DNA of 64,000 nt, from assembly GCF_014647455.2 (NCBI RefSeq), contig NZ_BMPF01000001.1, positions 186,001 through 250,000 of the forward strand, given 5' to 3'. Source of the stretch: Halarchaeum grantii (GTDB taxonomy: Archaea > Halobacteriota > Halobacteria > Halobacteriales > Halobacteriaceae). The translations under genes and the position numbers were made by a program. Below are positions 20,185 to 29,284 of the stretch, one piece after another. Within the stretch, counting starts at the first letter, position 1. Every line of letters begins with the position of its first letter. The notes under the pieces were generated by a model that was not told the DNA's origin, made no database searches, and saw only the letters and a program-made list of their open reading frames with translations.

Positions 20185-21339
20185 GTGCGTAACGGCGCAC
20201 GGGCCCTCATCGGCCTGCTCGCCATCGCGCTTCTCGCGGCGGCACTGCTCTTCTCGGGCGGTTTCAGCGCGCCGGACGCACCCGAACCGAACGCGAGCGT
20301 GAGCGTCGCCACGGACACGACCGCCGACGACATCGAGGTGATGACGGTGAACGTGCGCGCGATGAGCGACGCGGAAGCGGTCCGGCTCGTCGGGCCGCGC
20401 GGCGACGTCGTCGACGAGACGGCGCACGCGAACGCGACGCTCTACGCGTACCCCGCGCGCACGGGGACGTATCGCGTGCTCGCGGTGCGCGGCGCGGAGA
20501 CGCGGACGGTCCGCTCCGTCTCGCACGCCTGCACGGGCTTCTGCCCGGACGTCGTCGTGGACGCGGCCGGGCCGCCCGGCGTAACGTACACCGACCTCGC
20601 GCTCGCCGCGTGGCACGCCCACCCGGGCGAGACGCTCTACGTGCGCAACGGCACCTACTACGAGACCTACGTCGGCCTCGGCGCGCGCGGACAGGTGCTC
20701 GACGGCCTCAGCATCGTCGGACAGTCGCGCTCGGGCGTCGTCATCGAGGGCGACGTGAACGCCACCCAGCGCGACCTCCTCTACGTCGAGCTCGCGGCGA
20801 ACGTCTCCGTCTCGAACCTGACGCTGCACGCGGACGGCGACAGCGGCCTCACGACCTACGGGTCGAACACGGCCGTCTCGAACGTCACCGTGACGAACGT
20901 CGGGTCGAACGCCCTCCAGGTGTTCGCGCCCGCGACGATCCGCGACGTGCGGGCGACTGGCGCGGGGAACATCAGCCTCTACGTCGGCGGCGCGGCGAAC
21001 GGGACGACGGTCCGCGACGTACACCTCTCCGGCGGGGCGGTCGGCGCGTATCTCGCGGCGACCGCTTCCGACGTCTCGTTCGCGCGGACGGCGTTCACCA
21101 ACGCGAGCCGCCACGGTCTCTACGTCGAGGAGGACGCGACGGCCGTCGGCCTCACGGCCGCGAGCTTCTACGGGAACGGCGAGGGCGCGGTCTACAACGG
21201 CGACGCCGTCGGCGTCCTCGACGCCACCGGTTCCTACTGGGGCGCGACGAACGTGACGGCCGACTGCGGGCCCGTTCCGGCGCACCTCGACCCCGACCCC
21301 GAGCGCGTGAACGCGTCGAACCCACGCTGTGAGCTGTGA
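20185..21339 (+). CDS. Exported parallel beta-helix (NosD-like) protein
   Basis: The protein has 384 aa. An N-terminal hydrophobic segment (ALIGLLAIALLAAALLFSGG) acts as a signal or anchor. A short beta domain with a paired cysteine motif (ACTGFC) follows, then about 200 residues of repeating short strands typical of PbH1 right-handed beta-helices, as in NosD or pectate lyases. The end contains DCGPVP and PRCEL, a possible second disulfide. The GTG at 20185 is chosen because a strong Shine-Dalgarno GGAGGA lies at 20175-20180; GTG codons at 20140 and 20146 are alternatives. The likely role is surface glycan binding, which is inference. Confidence 0.7.
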   Translation: MRNGARALIGLLAIALLAAALLFSGGFSAPDAPEPNASVSVATDTTADDIEVMTVNVRAMSDAEAVRLVGPRGDVVDETAHANATLYAYPARTGTYRVLAVRGAETRTVRSVSHACTGFCPDVVVDAAGPPGVTYTDLALAAWHAHPGETLYVRNGTYYETYVGLGARGQVLDGLSIVGQSRSGVVIEGDVNATQRDLLYVELAANVSVSNLTLHADGDSGLTTYGSNTAVSNVTVTNVGSNALQVFAPATIRDVRATGAGNISLYVGGAANGTTVRDVHLSGGAVGAYLAATASDVSFARTAFTNASRHGLYVEEDATAVGLTAASFYGNGEGAVYNGDAVGVLDATGSYWGATNVTADCGPVPAHLDPDPERVNASNPRCEL

Positions 21340-21479
21340 GGGCGACACACGTAGCGCGTGGCGGACCGGCTACGCGCCGACATGGGCGTGGCCCGCCACA
21401 GGTCGAGTCTCGGTAGGCGACGGACGCGGTCGCACGCGGCCGCACGAGCGGGCTCGGACGCACCGACCACCGCGGGCGC

Positions 21480-22400
21480 TCAGAGGATGCGCTTGCCGAG
21501 CGCGCTCGCCGCGAGTTCGGCCGCCATCTCGGCCGTCCGGTTGGACTGGTCGAGAATCGGGTTCACCTCCACGAGCTCCATCGAGCGCAGGATGCCGTCC
21601 TCGGCGTCGCGGTTCGCGACGGCCTCGAGCGCCCAGTGGGCCTCCCGGTAGGTCGCCCCGCCCCGGACCGGCGTCCCGACGCCCGGCGCTTCGTTCGGGT
21701 CGAGCCAGTCGAGGTCGAAGGAGACGTGGACGCCGTCGACGCCCGCGCTCGCGACGTCGAGCGCCTCCTCGACGACCGTGCTGATGCCGCGCTCGTCGAT
21801 GTCGGACATCGTGAACGCCGTCACGTCGCTCTCGTTGATCGCTTCGCGCTCGTGCTCGTCGATGTCGCGGAGGCCGACGAAGACGACGTTCTCCTCGCGC
21901 AGGCCGTCCGCGCGCGCCCACGTCGCGTCCGCGAACGACCCCTTCCCGAGCGCGGCCGCGACCGGCATCCCGTGAACGTTCCCGGAGGGACTCGTCTCCG
22001 GCGTGTTGAAGTCGCCGTGCGCGTCGAACCAGACCGCGCCCACCTCGGCGTCGCGCGCGGTGCCGGCGAGCGACCCGATGGCGATGCTGTGGTCGCCGCC
22101 GAGGACGAGCGGGAACTCGCCGTCCGCGAGGCTGTCGGCGACGGCGTCCGCGAGCGTCCGGGAGACCTCGCGCGTCTCGCGGAGGAACTTCGCCTTCCCG
22201 ACGGTGGGCTGTTCGCGGTCCGGGTCGCGCTCCTCCGCGCGCGGCACCGCGAGGTCGCCGGCGTCGTGGACGGTCGCGCCCGTCACCTCGATACCGGCCG
22301 CGAGGTCCGCGTAGCGGATGGCCGACGGCCCCATGTCGACGCCGCGCCGGTTCGCGCCGTAGTCCGAGGGTGCCCCGATGATCCGCACGTCTCGAGTCAT
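21480..22400 (-). CDS. rocF: Arginase (ureohydrolase family)
   Basis: The protein has 306 aa. Manganese ligands are in GGDHSIAIG, DAHGDFNTPETSPSGNVHGM and SFDLDWLDPNEAPGVGTP. The SGNVHGM stretch after the second motif is typical of arginase rather than agmatinase. It would hydrolyse arginine to ornithine and urea in the cytoplasm. No ornithine transaminase or transporter gene is adjacent. It converges with the beta-helix gene across 140 bases that show nothing obvious. Formiminoglutamase is a less likely alternative. Confidence 0.83.
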   Translation of the reverse strand: MTRDVRIIGAPSDYGANRRGVDMGPSAIRYADLAAGIEVTGATVHDAGDLAVPRAEERDPDREQPTVGKAKFLRETREVSRTLADAVADSLADGEFPLVLGGDHSIAIGSLAGTARDAEVGAVWFDAHGDFNTPETSPSGNVHGMPVAAALGKGSFADATWARADGLREENVVFVGLRDIDEHEREAINESDVTAFTMSDIDERGISTVVEEALDVASAGVDGVHVSFDLDWLDPNEAPGVGTPVRGGATYREAHWALEAVANRDAEDGILRSMELVEVNPILDQSNRTAEMAAELAASALGKRIL

Positions 22401-22493
22401 ACCCGGAGATGGGTGCGGGCGCGGCTAAAAAGCGGCGGGCTCGATGCGCTCACGCCTCAGCGCGCTCGGCGTTCGCGTTTTCGCGACGCCTCC

Positions 22494-23420
22494 CTACCGG
22501 TCGTCGTCGCGGTACGGCTCACAGACCATCTCGACGCCCTCCTCGAAGCTAATCTCGGGCTCCCAGCCGGTTGCCGAGTTGATCTTCGAGATGTCGGCCT
22601 TCGTGTGGTAGACGTAGTTGTCGAGCGGGACGGGCTCGTACTCGGGTTCGACGTCCGTGCCGAGCGCGTCGTTGATCAGCTCGACCATCTCGTTGAACGA
22701 GTAGCTCTCGCCGGTGCCAAGGTTGTAGACGCCGTCGAGTTCGTGCTCGGCGGTGCGCACGAGGCCGGTGACGATGTCGGAGACGTGCGTGAAGTCGCGG
22801 GTCTGCGAGCCGTCGCCCCAGAGGACGGGCGACTCGCCGTTCGCGATCTGCTCGGTGAACTGCGAGACGGTGTTCGCGTACTCGCCCTTGTGCTCCTCGG
22901 CGCCGCCGTACCCCTGATAGACGGAGAAGAAGCGCATCCCCGCGAGCGTCAGCTCGTCGTAGAAGTTCGAGTAGTACTCGGCGTAGCGCTCCCGACCCAG
23001 CATCGAGGCGTCGTAGCCGGTCGCGGCGTCCACGGGCATGTCCTCGGGGCAGGGTTCGGTCTGACTGCCGTAGATGGAGGAGGTCGTCGCGTAGACGAAC
23101 GTCTCACAGCCCGCGTCGCGGGCCTGCTCGACGACGTTGATGAACCCCTCGACGTTCACGCGCGCGCCCTGCCGGGGGTTCTCCTCGAGCATTTGCCGCG
23201 AGGAGAGCGCGGCGAGGTGGAAGACGACGTCGACGTCGGTCGGGAGGTCCTCGTCGAGGACGTCGGCCTCGACGTACTCGACGTCCGGGTCGAGGTTCTC
23301 CGGGGTGCCGAGGTAGCCGTTGTCGAGCGCGATGACGTCGTTGTCCTCGGCGAGGCGGTTCGCGAGGTTCGAGCCGATGAAACCGGCGCCGCCCGTGACG
23401 AGGACGCGTTTCCCGTTCAT
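22494..23420 (-). CDS. NAD-dependent epimerase/dehydratase (SDR family, GalE-like)
   Basis: The protein has 308 aa. The Rossmann fold has TGGAGFIG (residues 9-16), FHLAALSS and the serine of TTSSIYG (about Ser115). The catalytic motif normally reads YxxxK; here it is Tyr136-DAS-Met140, so the lysine is missing. GDGSQTRDFTHVSD and YNLGTGESYS are typical of sugar-nucleotide epimerases such as UDP-glucose 4-epimerase. It is likely involved in making nucleotide sugars for surface polysaccharide or glycoprotein, if active. The ATG at 23420 opens the Rossmann strand. Confidence 0.8.
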   Translation of the reverse strand: MNGKRVLVTGGAGFIGSNLANRLAEDNDVIALDNGYLGTPENLDPDVEYVEADVLDEDLPTDVDVVFHLAALSSRQMLEENPRQGARVNVEGFINVVEQARDAGCETFVYATTSSIYGSQTEPCPEDMPVDAATGYDASMLGRERYAEYYSNFYDELTLAGMRFFSVYQGYGGAEEHKGEYANTVSQFTEQIANGESPVLWGDGSQTRDFTHVSDIVTGLVRTAEHELDGVYNLGTGESYSFNEMVELINDALGTDVEPEYEPVPLDNYVYHTKADISKINSATGWEPEISFEEGVEMVCEPYRDDDR

Positions 23421-23612
23421 ACGCGTCGATTGCACCCGGCCGACGAAAATCCATCGGATATGTGACGGGAGGGGACGTCTACCGAGCTACGCGACGCTAT
23501 CACGTCTCAGGGGTGCTGAGTGTGGCCGTTCGATGGCTAACGAGGTTGAGAAGCAACCGAATGGTCGGTATATCGGGGGCGACGCGCCTCCGGAGAAGTA
23601 CGTATTCGGGGG

Positions 23613-23618
23613 TTTTAT
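23613..23618 (+). promoter_or_regulatory. TATA box of the winged-helix regulator gene
   Basis: TTTTAT centred 29 nt before the ATG at 23644, consistent with a leaderless transcript. The 223-base region between the divergent epimerase and regulator genes otherwise shows no gene. Confidence 0.55.
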
Positions 23619-23643
23619 GCGCTCGCCAGCCCTATTGTCGACA

Positions 23644-24177
23644 ATGTCATCGATCGAACTCACGCCGAGTCAGAAGACTATCTTGCGGGCTCTCGTAGAC
23701 CTCTACACGCAGCAGGAGGAGGCGGTGAAGGGTGAGGACATCGCCGAGGAAGTCGACCGGAACCCCGGCACCATCCGCAACCAGATGCAGAGCCTCAAAG
23801 CCCTCCAGCTCGTCGAGGGCGTCCCCGGCCCGAAGGGCGGGTACAAGCCGACGTCGAACGCCTACAAGGCCCTCGACGTCCAGGAGCTCGACTCCGCCGC
23901 CGAAGTCCCCGTCTTCCACGACGGCGAGGAACACGAGGGCGCGAACGTCCAGGAGATCAGCCTGACGAGCGTCCACCACCCCGACCTCTGCCGTGCGGAG
24001 ATCCACCTCCGCGGGAGCGTGCGCGACTTCCACGAGGGCGACCACGTCCTCGTCGGCCCGACGCCGCTCTCCAAGCTCGTCGTCGAGGGTACCGTCGACG
24101 GGAAGGACGACACGGGCAACGTCCTCATCCTCAAGATCGACCGGATGGAAGCCCCCGCTGAAGCACCCGAACACTAG
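23644..24177 (+). CDS. Winged-helix transcriptional regulator (Rrf2-like)
   Basis: The protein has 177 aa. Residues 5-75 form a winged helix: KGEDIAEEVDRNPGTIRNQ is the recognition region and VEGVPGPKGGYKPT the wing. A C-terminal beta-rich domain of about 95 residues follows (SVHHPDLCRAEIHLRGSVRD). It lacks the three cysteines that bind iron-sulfur in classical Rrf2 proteins. Neither the ligand nor the target genes can be inferred, though NADH dehydrogenase lies 83 nt downstream on the same strand. Confidence 0.75.
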   Translation: MSSIELTPSQKTILRALVDLYTQQEEAVKGEDIAEEVDRNPGTIRNQMQSLKALQLVEGVPGPKGGYKPTSNAYKALDVQELDSAAEVPVFHDGEEHEGANVQEISLTSVHHPDLCRAEIHLRGSVRDFHEGDHVLVGPTPLSKLVVEGTVDGKDDTGNVLILKIDRMEAPAEAPEH

Positions 24178-24260
24178 CTGACTCGGCGCCCGTCTATTTC
24201 GTCGTCTCTCTCTCGCCGCATTCCAAAGGCTTTGTATTCCAGGGATGCGGACCCCAGAGC

Positions 24261-25427
24261 ATGGCTACCAGAGTCGTCGTTCTCGGCGCCGGCTACGCGG
24301 GCGCCGGCGCGGTCAAGTCGCTCCAGAAGCATCTCCCCGAACGCGCCCAACTGACGTGGGTCGCGGAGAACGACTACCACTTCGTCCTCCACGAGTCCCA
24401 CCGCATCATCCGCGACGCGAGCGTCAAGGACAAGCTCTCCATCCCGGTCGACGACATCAAGGACCCCGAGACGGAGTTCGTGCAGGGCGACGTCGCGGAC
24501 GTCGACGTCGACGAGCGCGTCGTCTCGCTCGCCGACGACACCACAATCGAGTACGACTACGTCCTCGTCGCCATCGGCTCGGACACCGCGACGTACGGCA
24601 TCGAGGGGATGGGCGAGCATCCGCTCACCCTCAAGAGCCGCGACGACGCCGTCGAAATCCACGAGCAGGTGAAGGAGGCCGCGCGCGACGCCACCCGCGA
24701 CGACCCCGCGCAGGTCGTCATCGGCGGTGCCGGCCTCTCGGGCATCCAGTCCGCCGGCGAGGTCGCGGAGTTCCGCGACCGGAACCACGCCCCCATCGAC
24801 GTGACGCTCGTCGAGGCGCTCCCCGAGATCTTCCCGCCGGGTAACGCGGAGATTCAGGGCGCGCTCCGGCACCGCCTCGAAGAGCGCGATATCGACATCC
24901 TCACCGACGACCCGATCACGAAGGCGACCGAGGACACCATCGAGTTCGACGAGCGCGACGCCCTCGACTACGACGTCTTCCTCTGGACGGGCGGCGTCAC
25001 CGGCCCCGCCGAGCTCGGCGACGTCGACGTCGAGAAGGAACACAACCGCCTGAAGGCGGGTTCGAACCTCCAGACGGAGGACGAGCGCGTCTTCGCGATC
25101 GGCGACGACTCCCTCATCGATCAGGGCGAGAACCCCGCGCCGCCGACCGCGCAGGCCGCGTGGCAGTCCGCCGAGGTCGCCGGGAAGAACATCGCCGCAG
25201 CCATCGAGGGCCGCCCGCTCGAGCGCTGGACGTACGAGGACCAGGGCACGCTCGTCAGCATCGGCGAGACGGCGGTCGCCCACCAGGTCTCCTTCGAGGG
25301 CTTCGACAGCCCGGTCGAGACGTTCGGCGGCCTCCCCGCGAAGACGCTGAAGAAGGGCGCGGCTGCCCGGTGGATCAACAAGATCACCGGCCCGAAGCGC
25401 GTCGCCGACGCCTGGAACGTCCTCTGA
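24261..25427 (+). CDS. ndh: Type II NADH dehydrogenase (FAD-dependent pyridine nucleotide-disulfide oxidoreductase family)
   Basis: The protein has 388 aa. The first dinucleotide fold (VVVLGAGYAGAGAVKSL) binds FAD, the second (VVIGGAGLSGIQSAGE) binds NADH, and VFAIGDDSLI is the flavin-contacting ATG-type motif. No redox-active CxxC is present, which favours a quinone reductase over a thiol reductase. It would pass electrons from NADH to menaquinone at the inner face of the membrane without pumping ions. A weak TTTGTA at 24231-24236 suits a leaderless start. Confidence 0.8.
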   Translation: MATRVVVLGAGYAGAGAVKSLQKHLPERAQLTWVAENDYHFVLHESHRIIRDASVKDKLSIPVDDIKDPETEFVQGDVADVDVDERVVSLADDTTIEYDYVLVAIGSDTATYGIEGMGEHPLTLKSRDDAVEIHEQVKEAARDATRDDPAQVVIGGAGLSGIQSAGEVAEFRDRNHAPIDVTLVEALPEIFPPGNAEIQGALRHRLEERDIDILTDDPITKATEDTIEFDERDALDYDVFLWTGGVTGPAELGDVDVEKEHNRLKAGSNLQTEDERVFAIGDDSLIDQGENPAPPTAQAAWQSAEVAGKNIAAAIEGRPLERWTYEDQGTLVSIGETAVAHQVSFEGFDSPVETFGGLPAKTLKKGAAARWINKITGPKRVADAWNVL

Positions 25428-25492
25428 TCCGGGTCGGCTCACTGCGTGCCGGAACCGTCACCTGAAAACCCCGGTCACCCGTAGCGGGCGCC

Positions 25493-26404
25493 GTGCTCCG
25501 CAATCGGACCGCCGCCCTCTTCGTCTACTGCGCGCTCGCGTGGGGCGGCTCCTTCGTCGCCATCAAGGTCGGTCTCGGCGCCGTCCCGGGCGCGCCCGTC
25601 TTCTTCGCGGCGCTTCGGCTCCTCACGGCGTCCGTCGTCATCCTCCCCGTCGCCGCCGTCCTCGCCGGCGAGGGCGACCGGTGGATTCCGCGTTCGCACG
25701 GCGACCTCGCGGTCGTCGCGTTCGGCGCGCTCTTCATCACGGGCGGGGCGAACGCCCTCCTCTTCGCCGGCCAGCAGTCCGTCACGAGCAGCGTCGCGTC
25801 TGTCCTCTTCAGCCTCAATCCGGTCATCGCGACCGCGCTCGCCGCCGTCGTCATCCCCGAAGACGGCCTCTCGTGGAACCAGGTCGCCGGCGTTCTCCTC
25901 GGCATCCTCGGCGTCGCCGTCGTCGCACAGCCCTCACCGAGCACCCTCGGTGGCGCGCACGCCGTCGGCGAACTCCTCGTCTTCGCCTCCGCGCTCTTCG
26001 TCGCCATCGGGAGCGTCGCCAGCCAGCGCTATCCCGCGGAGATCGACACCGTCGCGAGCACCGCGTGGTCGCTCTGCCTCGGCGGCGTCCTCCTCCTCCC
26101 GACCGCGTGGCTACTCGGCGAACCGTTTAGTCTCGCCGGTGCGACGCCGACGTTCTACGCGGCGCTCGCCTATCTCGGCGTCGTCGCGACGGCGGGCGCC
26201 TACGCCGCTTACTTCACGCTCATCGCCGAAATCGGCGCGACGCGGACGACGCTCGTCTCCTACTTCGTCCCGCTCGTCACCGCCATCCTCAGCGTGGCGT
26301 TCCTCGGCGAACCGGTCACGCTCGCGCTCGTCGGCGGCTTCGCGCTCATCGTCTGTGGCTTCCTCCTCGTCAACCGGCGCGCCATCGCGCGGATGGTCGC
26401 CTGA
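25493..26404 (+). CDS. EamA (DMT superfamily) transporter
   Basis: The protein has 303 aa. It has about ten hydrophobic segments in two EamA repeats; the first starts LFVYCALAWGGSFVAIKVGL and the second follows the centre near residue 150. Members export or import small metabolites such as amino acids; the substrate is unknown here. The GTG start gives the expected N-terminal helix and no ATG lies nearby. It sits 65 nt behind ndh on the same strand. Confidence 0.83.
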   Translation: MLRNRTAALFVYCALAWGGSFVAIKVGLGAVPGAPVFFAALRLLTASVVILPVAAVLAGEGDRWIPRSHGDLAVVAFGALFITGGANALLFAGQQSVTSSVASVLFSLNPVIATALAAVVIPEDGLSWNQVAGVLLGILGVAVVAQPSPSTLGGAHAVGELLVFASALFVAIGSVASQRYPAEIDTVASTAWSLCLGGVLLLPTAWLLGEPFSLAGATPTFYAALAYLGVVATAGAYAAYFTLIAEIGATRTTLVSYFVPLVTAILSVAFLGEPVTLALVGGFALIVCGFLLVNRRAIARMVA

Positions 26405-26430
26405 GCGGACGGGTCACCTCGGCACGCACG

Positions 26431-26850
26431 TCACTCCTCGACGCCGAGCGTCCCGGGCGTGATGGTGTCGGGGAGCAACTCGCCGAGCGCGTACTCGCGC
26501 AGGCCGTCGCCGGTGTCGCAGTAGACGGGGAAGTCCTCGGCGCAGAACTCCGCGAGCGTCTGGCGACAGCGCCCGCAGGGCGTGACGCCGTCGCGCGCGG
26601 CGGCGGAGACGACGAGGCGCGCGAACTCGCGGTGGCCGTCCGCGACCGCCTCGGCGACCGCGACCCCCTCGGCGTGCAGGGTGTTCGAGAAGTTCGCGTT
26701 CTCGACGTTACAGCCGACGTAGACCGACCCGTTGGCGGTCTCGATAGCCGCGCCGACCGCGTACTCCGAGTAGGGAACGTAGGCGTTCTCGGCGGCGTCG
26801 CGCGCCGCCTCGAGCAGGGCGTCGATATCGGGTTCGGGGTCGTCGCTCAC
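26431..26850 (-). CDS. cdd: Cytidine deaminase
   Basis: The protein has 139 aa, the usual length of the tetrameric enzyme. Zinc ligands and the catalytic glutamate are in LHAEGVAV (normally HAE) and TPCGRCRQ (PCxxC). Substrate residues are in GCNVENANFSN. It converts cytidine or deoxycytidine to uridine or deoxyuridine. It lies 39 nt downstream of the second permease gene of the nucleoside-type importer on the same strand, which suggests imported nucleosides are its substrate. Confidence 0.93.
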   Translation of the reverse strand: MSDDPEPDIDALLEAARDAAENAYVPYSEYAVGAAIETANGSVYVGCNVENANFSNTLHAEGVAVAEAVADGHREFARLVVSAAARDGVTPCGRCRQTLAEFCAEDFPVYCDTGDGLREYALGELLPDTITPGTLGVEE

Positions 26851-26889
26851 GGGTCGCCGTTCGCGCGACGCGAAGAAAAAGGCGTGTCT

Positions 26890-28050
26890 TTAGCGGTCCT
26901 CGCCGGTGTCGTAGTGCTCACCGGAGGCCTCCGGGACGCGCGTGCGCCCGAAGAGCGCGAGCACGATTATGACGGTGACGTAGGGGATGGTGCGGACGAG
27001 CGGGCGCGGGACGTCGAAGACGTCGAGCGCCTGCAGGGTGAGTTGGACGGCGTCGAGGCCCGCGAACAGCATCGTCGAGAGCAGCGCGCCGATGGGGTTG
27101 TAGTTCCCGAAGAGGAACGCGACGATGGCGATGAACCCCTTCCCGTTCACCATCGTCGGGCCGCTCCCCGTGAACTGGCCGATGCTGAGCGAGAGCGCGG
27201 CGCCGCCGATGCCGGCGAGGACGCCCGAGAGGACGACGGCCGCGTAGCGCACGCGGTGGACGTTCACGCCGGCCGTGTCGAGCGCTTTCGGGTTCTCGCC
27301 GCTCGCGCGCACCCAGCGCCCGAACGTCGTCCGGTTCAGGACGTACCAGGAGAGCGCGACGACGAGGAACATCAGGTAGACGAACGGCGTCGCGTCGAAG
27401 AGCGCGCCGAGGAACGGGAGGCCGGCGAGCGACGTCCCCGTCCCGGGGATGGTCGCCGTGAGCGCGTCGCTGAGGACGGGAATCCCCATCTGCGTGACCG
27501 TCTGCACCGTCTGGACGCTGTCCGTGTTCGTGCTGCCGTAGATGACGGAGGACGCGAACGGCGCGAGGCCGAGCGCGATGAGCCAGACGGCGAGGCCGGC
27601 GATGATCTGGTCGGCGCGGTACTTGATGCAGACGACGGCGAAGAGCGCCGCGAGGAGCGTGCTCGCGAGGACGCCGCCGAGGACCCCGAGCGCGAGGCTG
27701 CCGGTGACGTCCGTCATCCAGATGGCGCTGAACGCGGAGATGATGAGCAGGCCCTCGAGGCCGATGTTGATGACGCCGGCCTTCTCGGAGAAGATGCCGC
27801 CGACGGCGGCGAGCGCGATGGGGACGGAGAGCCTGAGCGTCGCGCCGAGCGTCGACTCCGAGAGGAGGACGCCGAGGAGCGCGCCCGCTTTCGACCCGGG
27901 GAAGGCGACGCCGGCGACGACGAGCGCGACGAGCGCGAGCGCCACGACGCTGATGGAGAGGCGCTGGACGAGGCCGCGCTCGCCGAACCAGCCGGCGGCC
28001 CGATGGAGCGCCGTCGCCACGGGGCCGGTGGACGACCCCGACTCACTCAT
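26890..28050 (-). CDS. ABC transporter permease, nucleoside (BMP/RnsD-like) type
   Basis: The protein has 386 aa with about nine membrane segments. Family motifs include GGIFSEKAGVINIGLEGLL and SGENPKALDTAGVNV, the EAA-like cytoplasmic loop. It pairs with the next permease upstream to form the channel of the importer. The ATG at 28050 is preceded by a Shine-Dalgarno (28057-28063) and overlaps the upstream stop by 8 nt. A GTG at 28059 lies inside that ribosome site and is unlikely. Confidence 0.88.
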   Translation of the reverse strand: MSESGSSTGPVATALHRAAGWFGERGLVQRLSISVVALALVALVVAGVAFPGSKAGALLGVLLSESTLGATLRLSVPIALAAVGGIFSEKAGVINIGLEGLLIISAFSAIWMTDVTGSLALGVLGGVLASTLLAALFAVVCIKYRADQIIAGLAVWLIALGLAPFASSVIYGSTNTDSVQTVQTVTQMGIPVLSDALTATIPGTGTSLAGLPFLGALFDATPFVYLMFLVVALSWYVLNRTTFGRWVRASGENPKALDTAGVNVHRVRYAAVVLSGVLAGIGGAALSLSIGQFTGSGPTMVNGKGFIAIVAFLFGNYNPIGALLSTMLFAGLDAVQLTLQALDVFDVPRPLVRTIPYVTVIIVLALFGRTRVPEASGEHYDTGEDR

Positions 28051-29284
28051 CGTCACCACCTCCGACGCCGCCGTCGGTCGCCATCGGCGCCCCGTCGCCA
28101 GCGACGGGGCCGACGACGCGGCGGCCGATCATGCGGAAGAACTCCGGCATCGCGACGAAGAGAATGATGAGGCCGCGCAGGACGCCGACGAGCTCCGGGG
28201 GGACGTTCGAGCCGACCTGCACGACGATGGACCCGCTCTTCAGGACGCCGAAGAGGAGCGCGGCCGCCGCGACGCCGAGCGGGTTGTTCCCCGCGAGGAT
28301 GGAGACGGTGATGCCGTCGAAGCCGTAGGACGGGACGCCGGTCTGGAAGTTACCGAGGATCATGAGGACGTAGACGGCGCCGCCGACGCCGGCGAGCGCG
28401 CCGGAGAGCGCCATGCTGGAGACGATGGTTCGTTTGGCGTCGACGCCGCCGTACTCGGCGGCCTGCGCTTGCAGGCCGCTCGTGCGCAGGTCGTAGCCGA
28501 AGGAGGTGCGCGTGAGCAGGAGCCAGACGCCGACAAGCGTCAGGAGGCCGACGGCCAGCGCGATGAGCGAGAAGTCGTCGCGCGCCCGGAAGAGCGCGGT
28601 CGGGAAGAGCGCGACGTCGGGGAGCGGGACGGTCTGGTTCGCGACACTCTCGGTGTCCTTGAACCAGTTCGGGTCGCCGACGAGGAAGAGCGCGACGGAC
28701 GTCGCGACGAAGTTCAGCATGATGGTGGTGATAACTTCGTTCGCGTCCGCGTACGCCTTCAGCGCACCGGGGAGCGCGCCGTACGCGCCGCCGGTGAGTG
28801 CGCCGACGAGCAGGCCGAAGGCGACGAGGACGACGGTGGTGACGACGCCGAAACCGGCCACGAGGGGTGCGACGGCGCCGACGACGACGGCTGTGGCGAG
28901 CGCGCCGAGGACGAGTTGGCCCTGTGCGCCGATGTTGAAGACGCCCGCGCGGAACGCGAGCGCGACGGCGACGCCCGTGAAGAGCAACACGGTGGTTTCG
29001 GCGAGCGTCGTCGCGACGTTGCCGTTCAGCGGGTCCGCGAGGAAGTCCCCGAACGCGCCGAGGAAGAGCTTCTCGTAGACGCCGATGGGGTCGTAGCAGA
29101 AGCCGACGCCGACGTAGGTCGTCGCGGCCGTGCTACAGGACGTCATCCGGCCGGCGACGAGGACGATGACGAAGCCGATAGCGATCGAGAGGAGGAGCGC
29201 GGAGGCGCTGATGAGGAAGCGCTCGAAGCCCGAGGCGCGGACGAGGCGCTCGAGCGCCCCACGCGCCCGGTCGCGCGCGCTCAT
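28043..29284 (-). CDS. ABC transporter permease, nucleoside (BMP/RnsC-like) type
   Basis: The protein has 413 aa with about ten membrane segments. VALAFRAGVFNIGAQGQLVLG is the signature of this permease family and DANEVITTIMLNFVA the conserved loop. It is the heterodimer partner of the following permease. Its ATG overlaps the ATPase stop (ATGA), so the two are translated together. The last 25 residues are a glycine- and aspartate-rich cytoplasmic tail. Confidence 0.88.
   Translation of the reverse strand: MSARDRARGALERLVRASGFERFLISASALLLSIAIGFVIVLVAGRMTSCSTAATTYVGVGFCYDPIGVYEKLFLGAFGDFLADPLNGNVATTLAETTVLLFTGVAVALAFRAGVFNIGAQGQLVLGALATAVVVGAVAPLVAGFGVVTTVVLVAFGLLVGALTGGAYGALPGALKAYADANEVITTIMLNFVATSVALFLVGDPNWFKDTESVANQTVPLPDVALFPTALFRARDDFSLIALAVGLLTLVGVWLLLTRTSFGYDLRTSGLQAQAAEYGGVDAKRTIVSSMALSGALAGVGGAVYVLMILGNFQTGVPSYGFDGITVSILAGNNPLGVAAAALLFGVLKSGSIVVQVGSNVPPELVGVLRGLIILFVAMPEFFRMIGRRVVGPVAGDGAPMATDGGVGGGDDE
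28057..28063 (-). promoter_or_regulatory. Shine-Dalgarno sequence of the second permease gene
   Basis: GGAGGTG on the minus strand, 6 nt before the ATG at 28050. It lies inside the end of the upstream permease gene and decides the start. Confidence 0.6.

Noticed and set aside
23462-23698. Open frame on the plus strand before the winged-helix regulator
   Set aside because: It overlaps the TATA box and start of the regulator in another frame and its product is Arg/Ser-rich without a domain.
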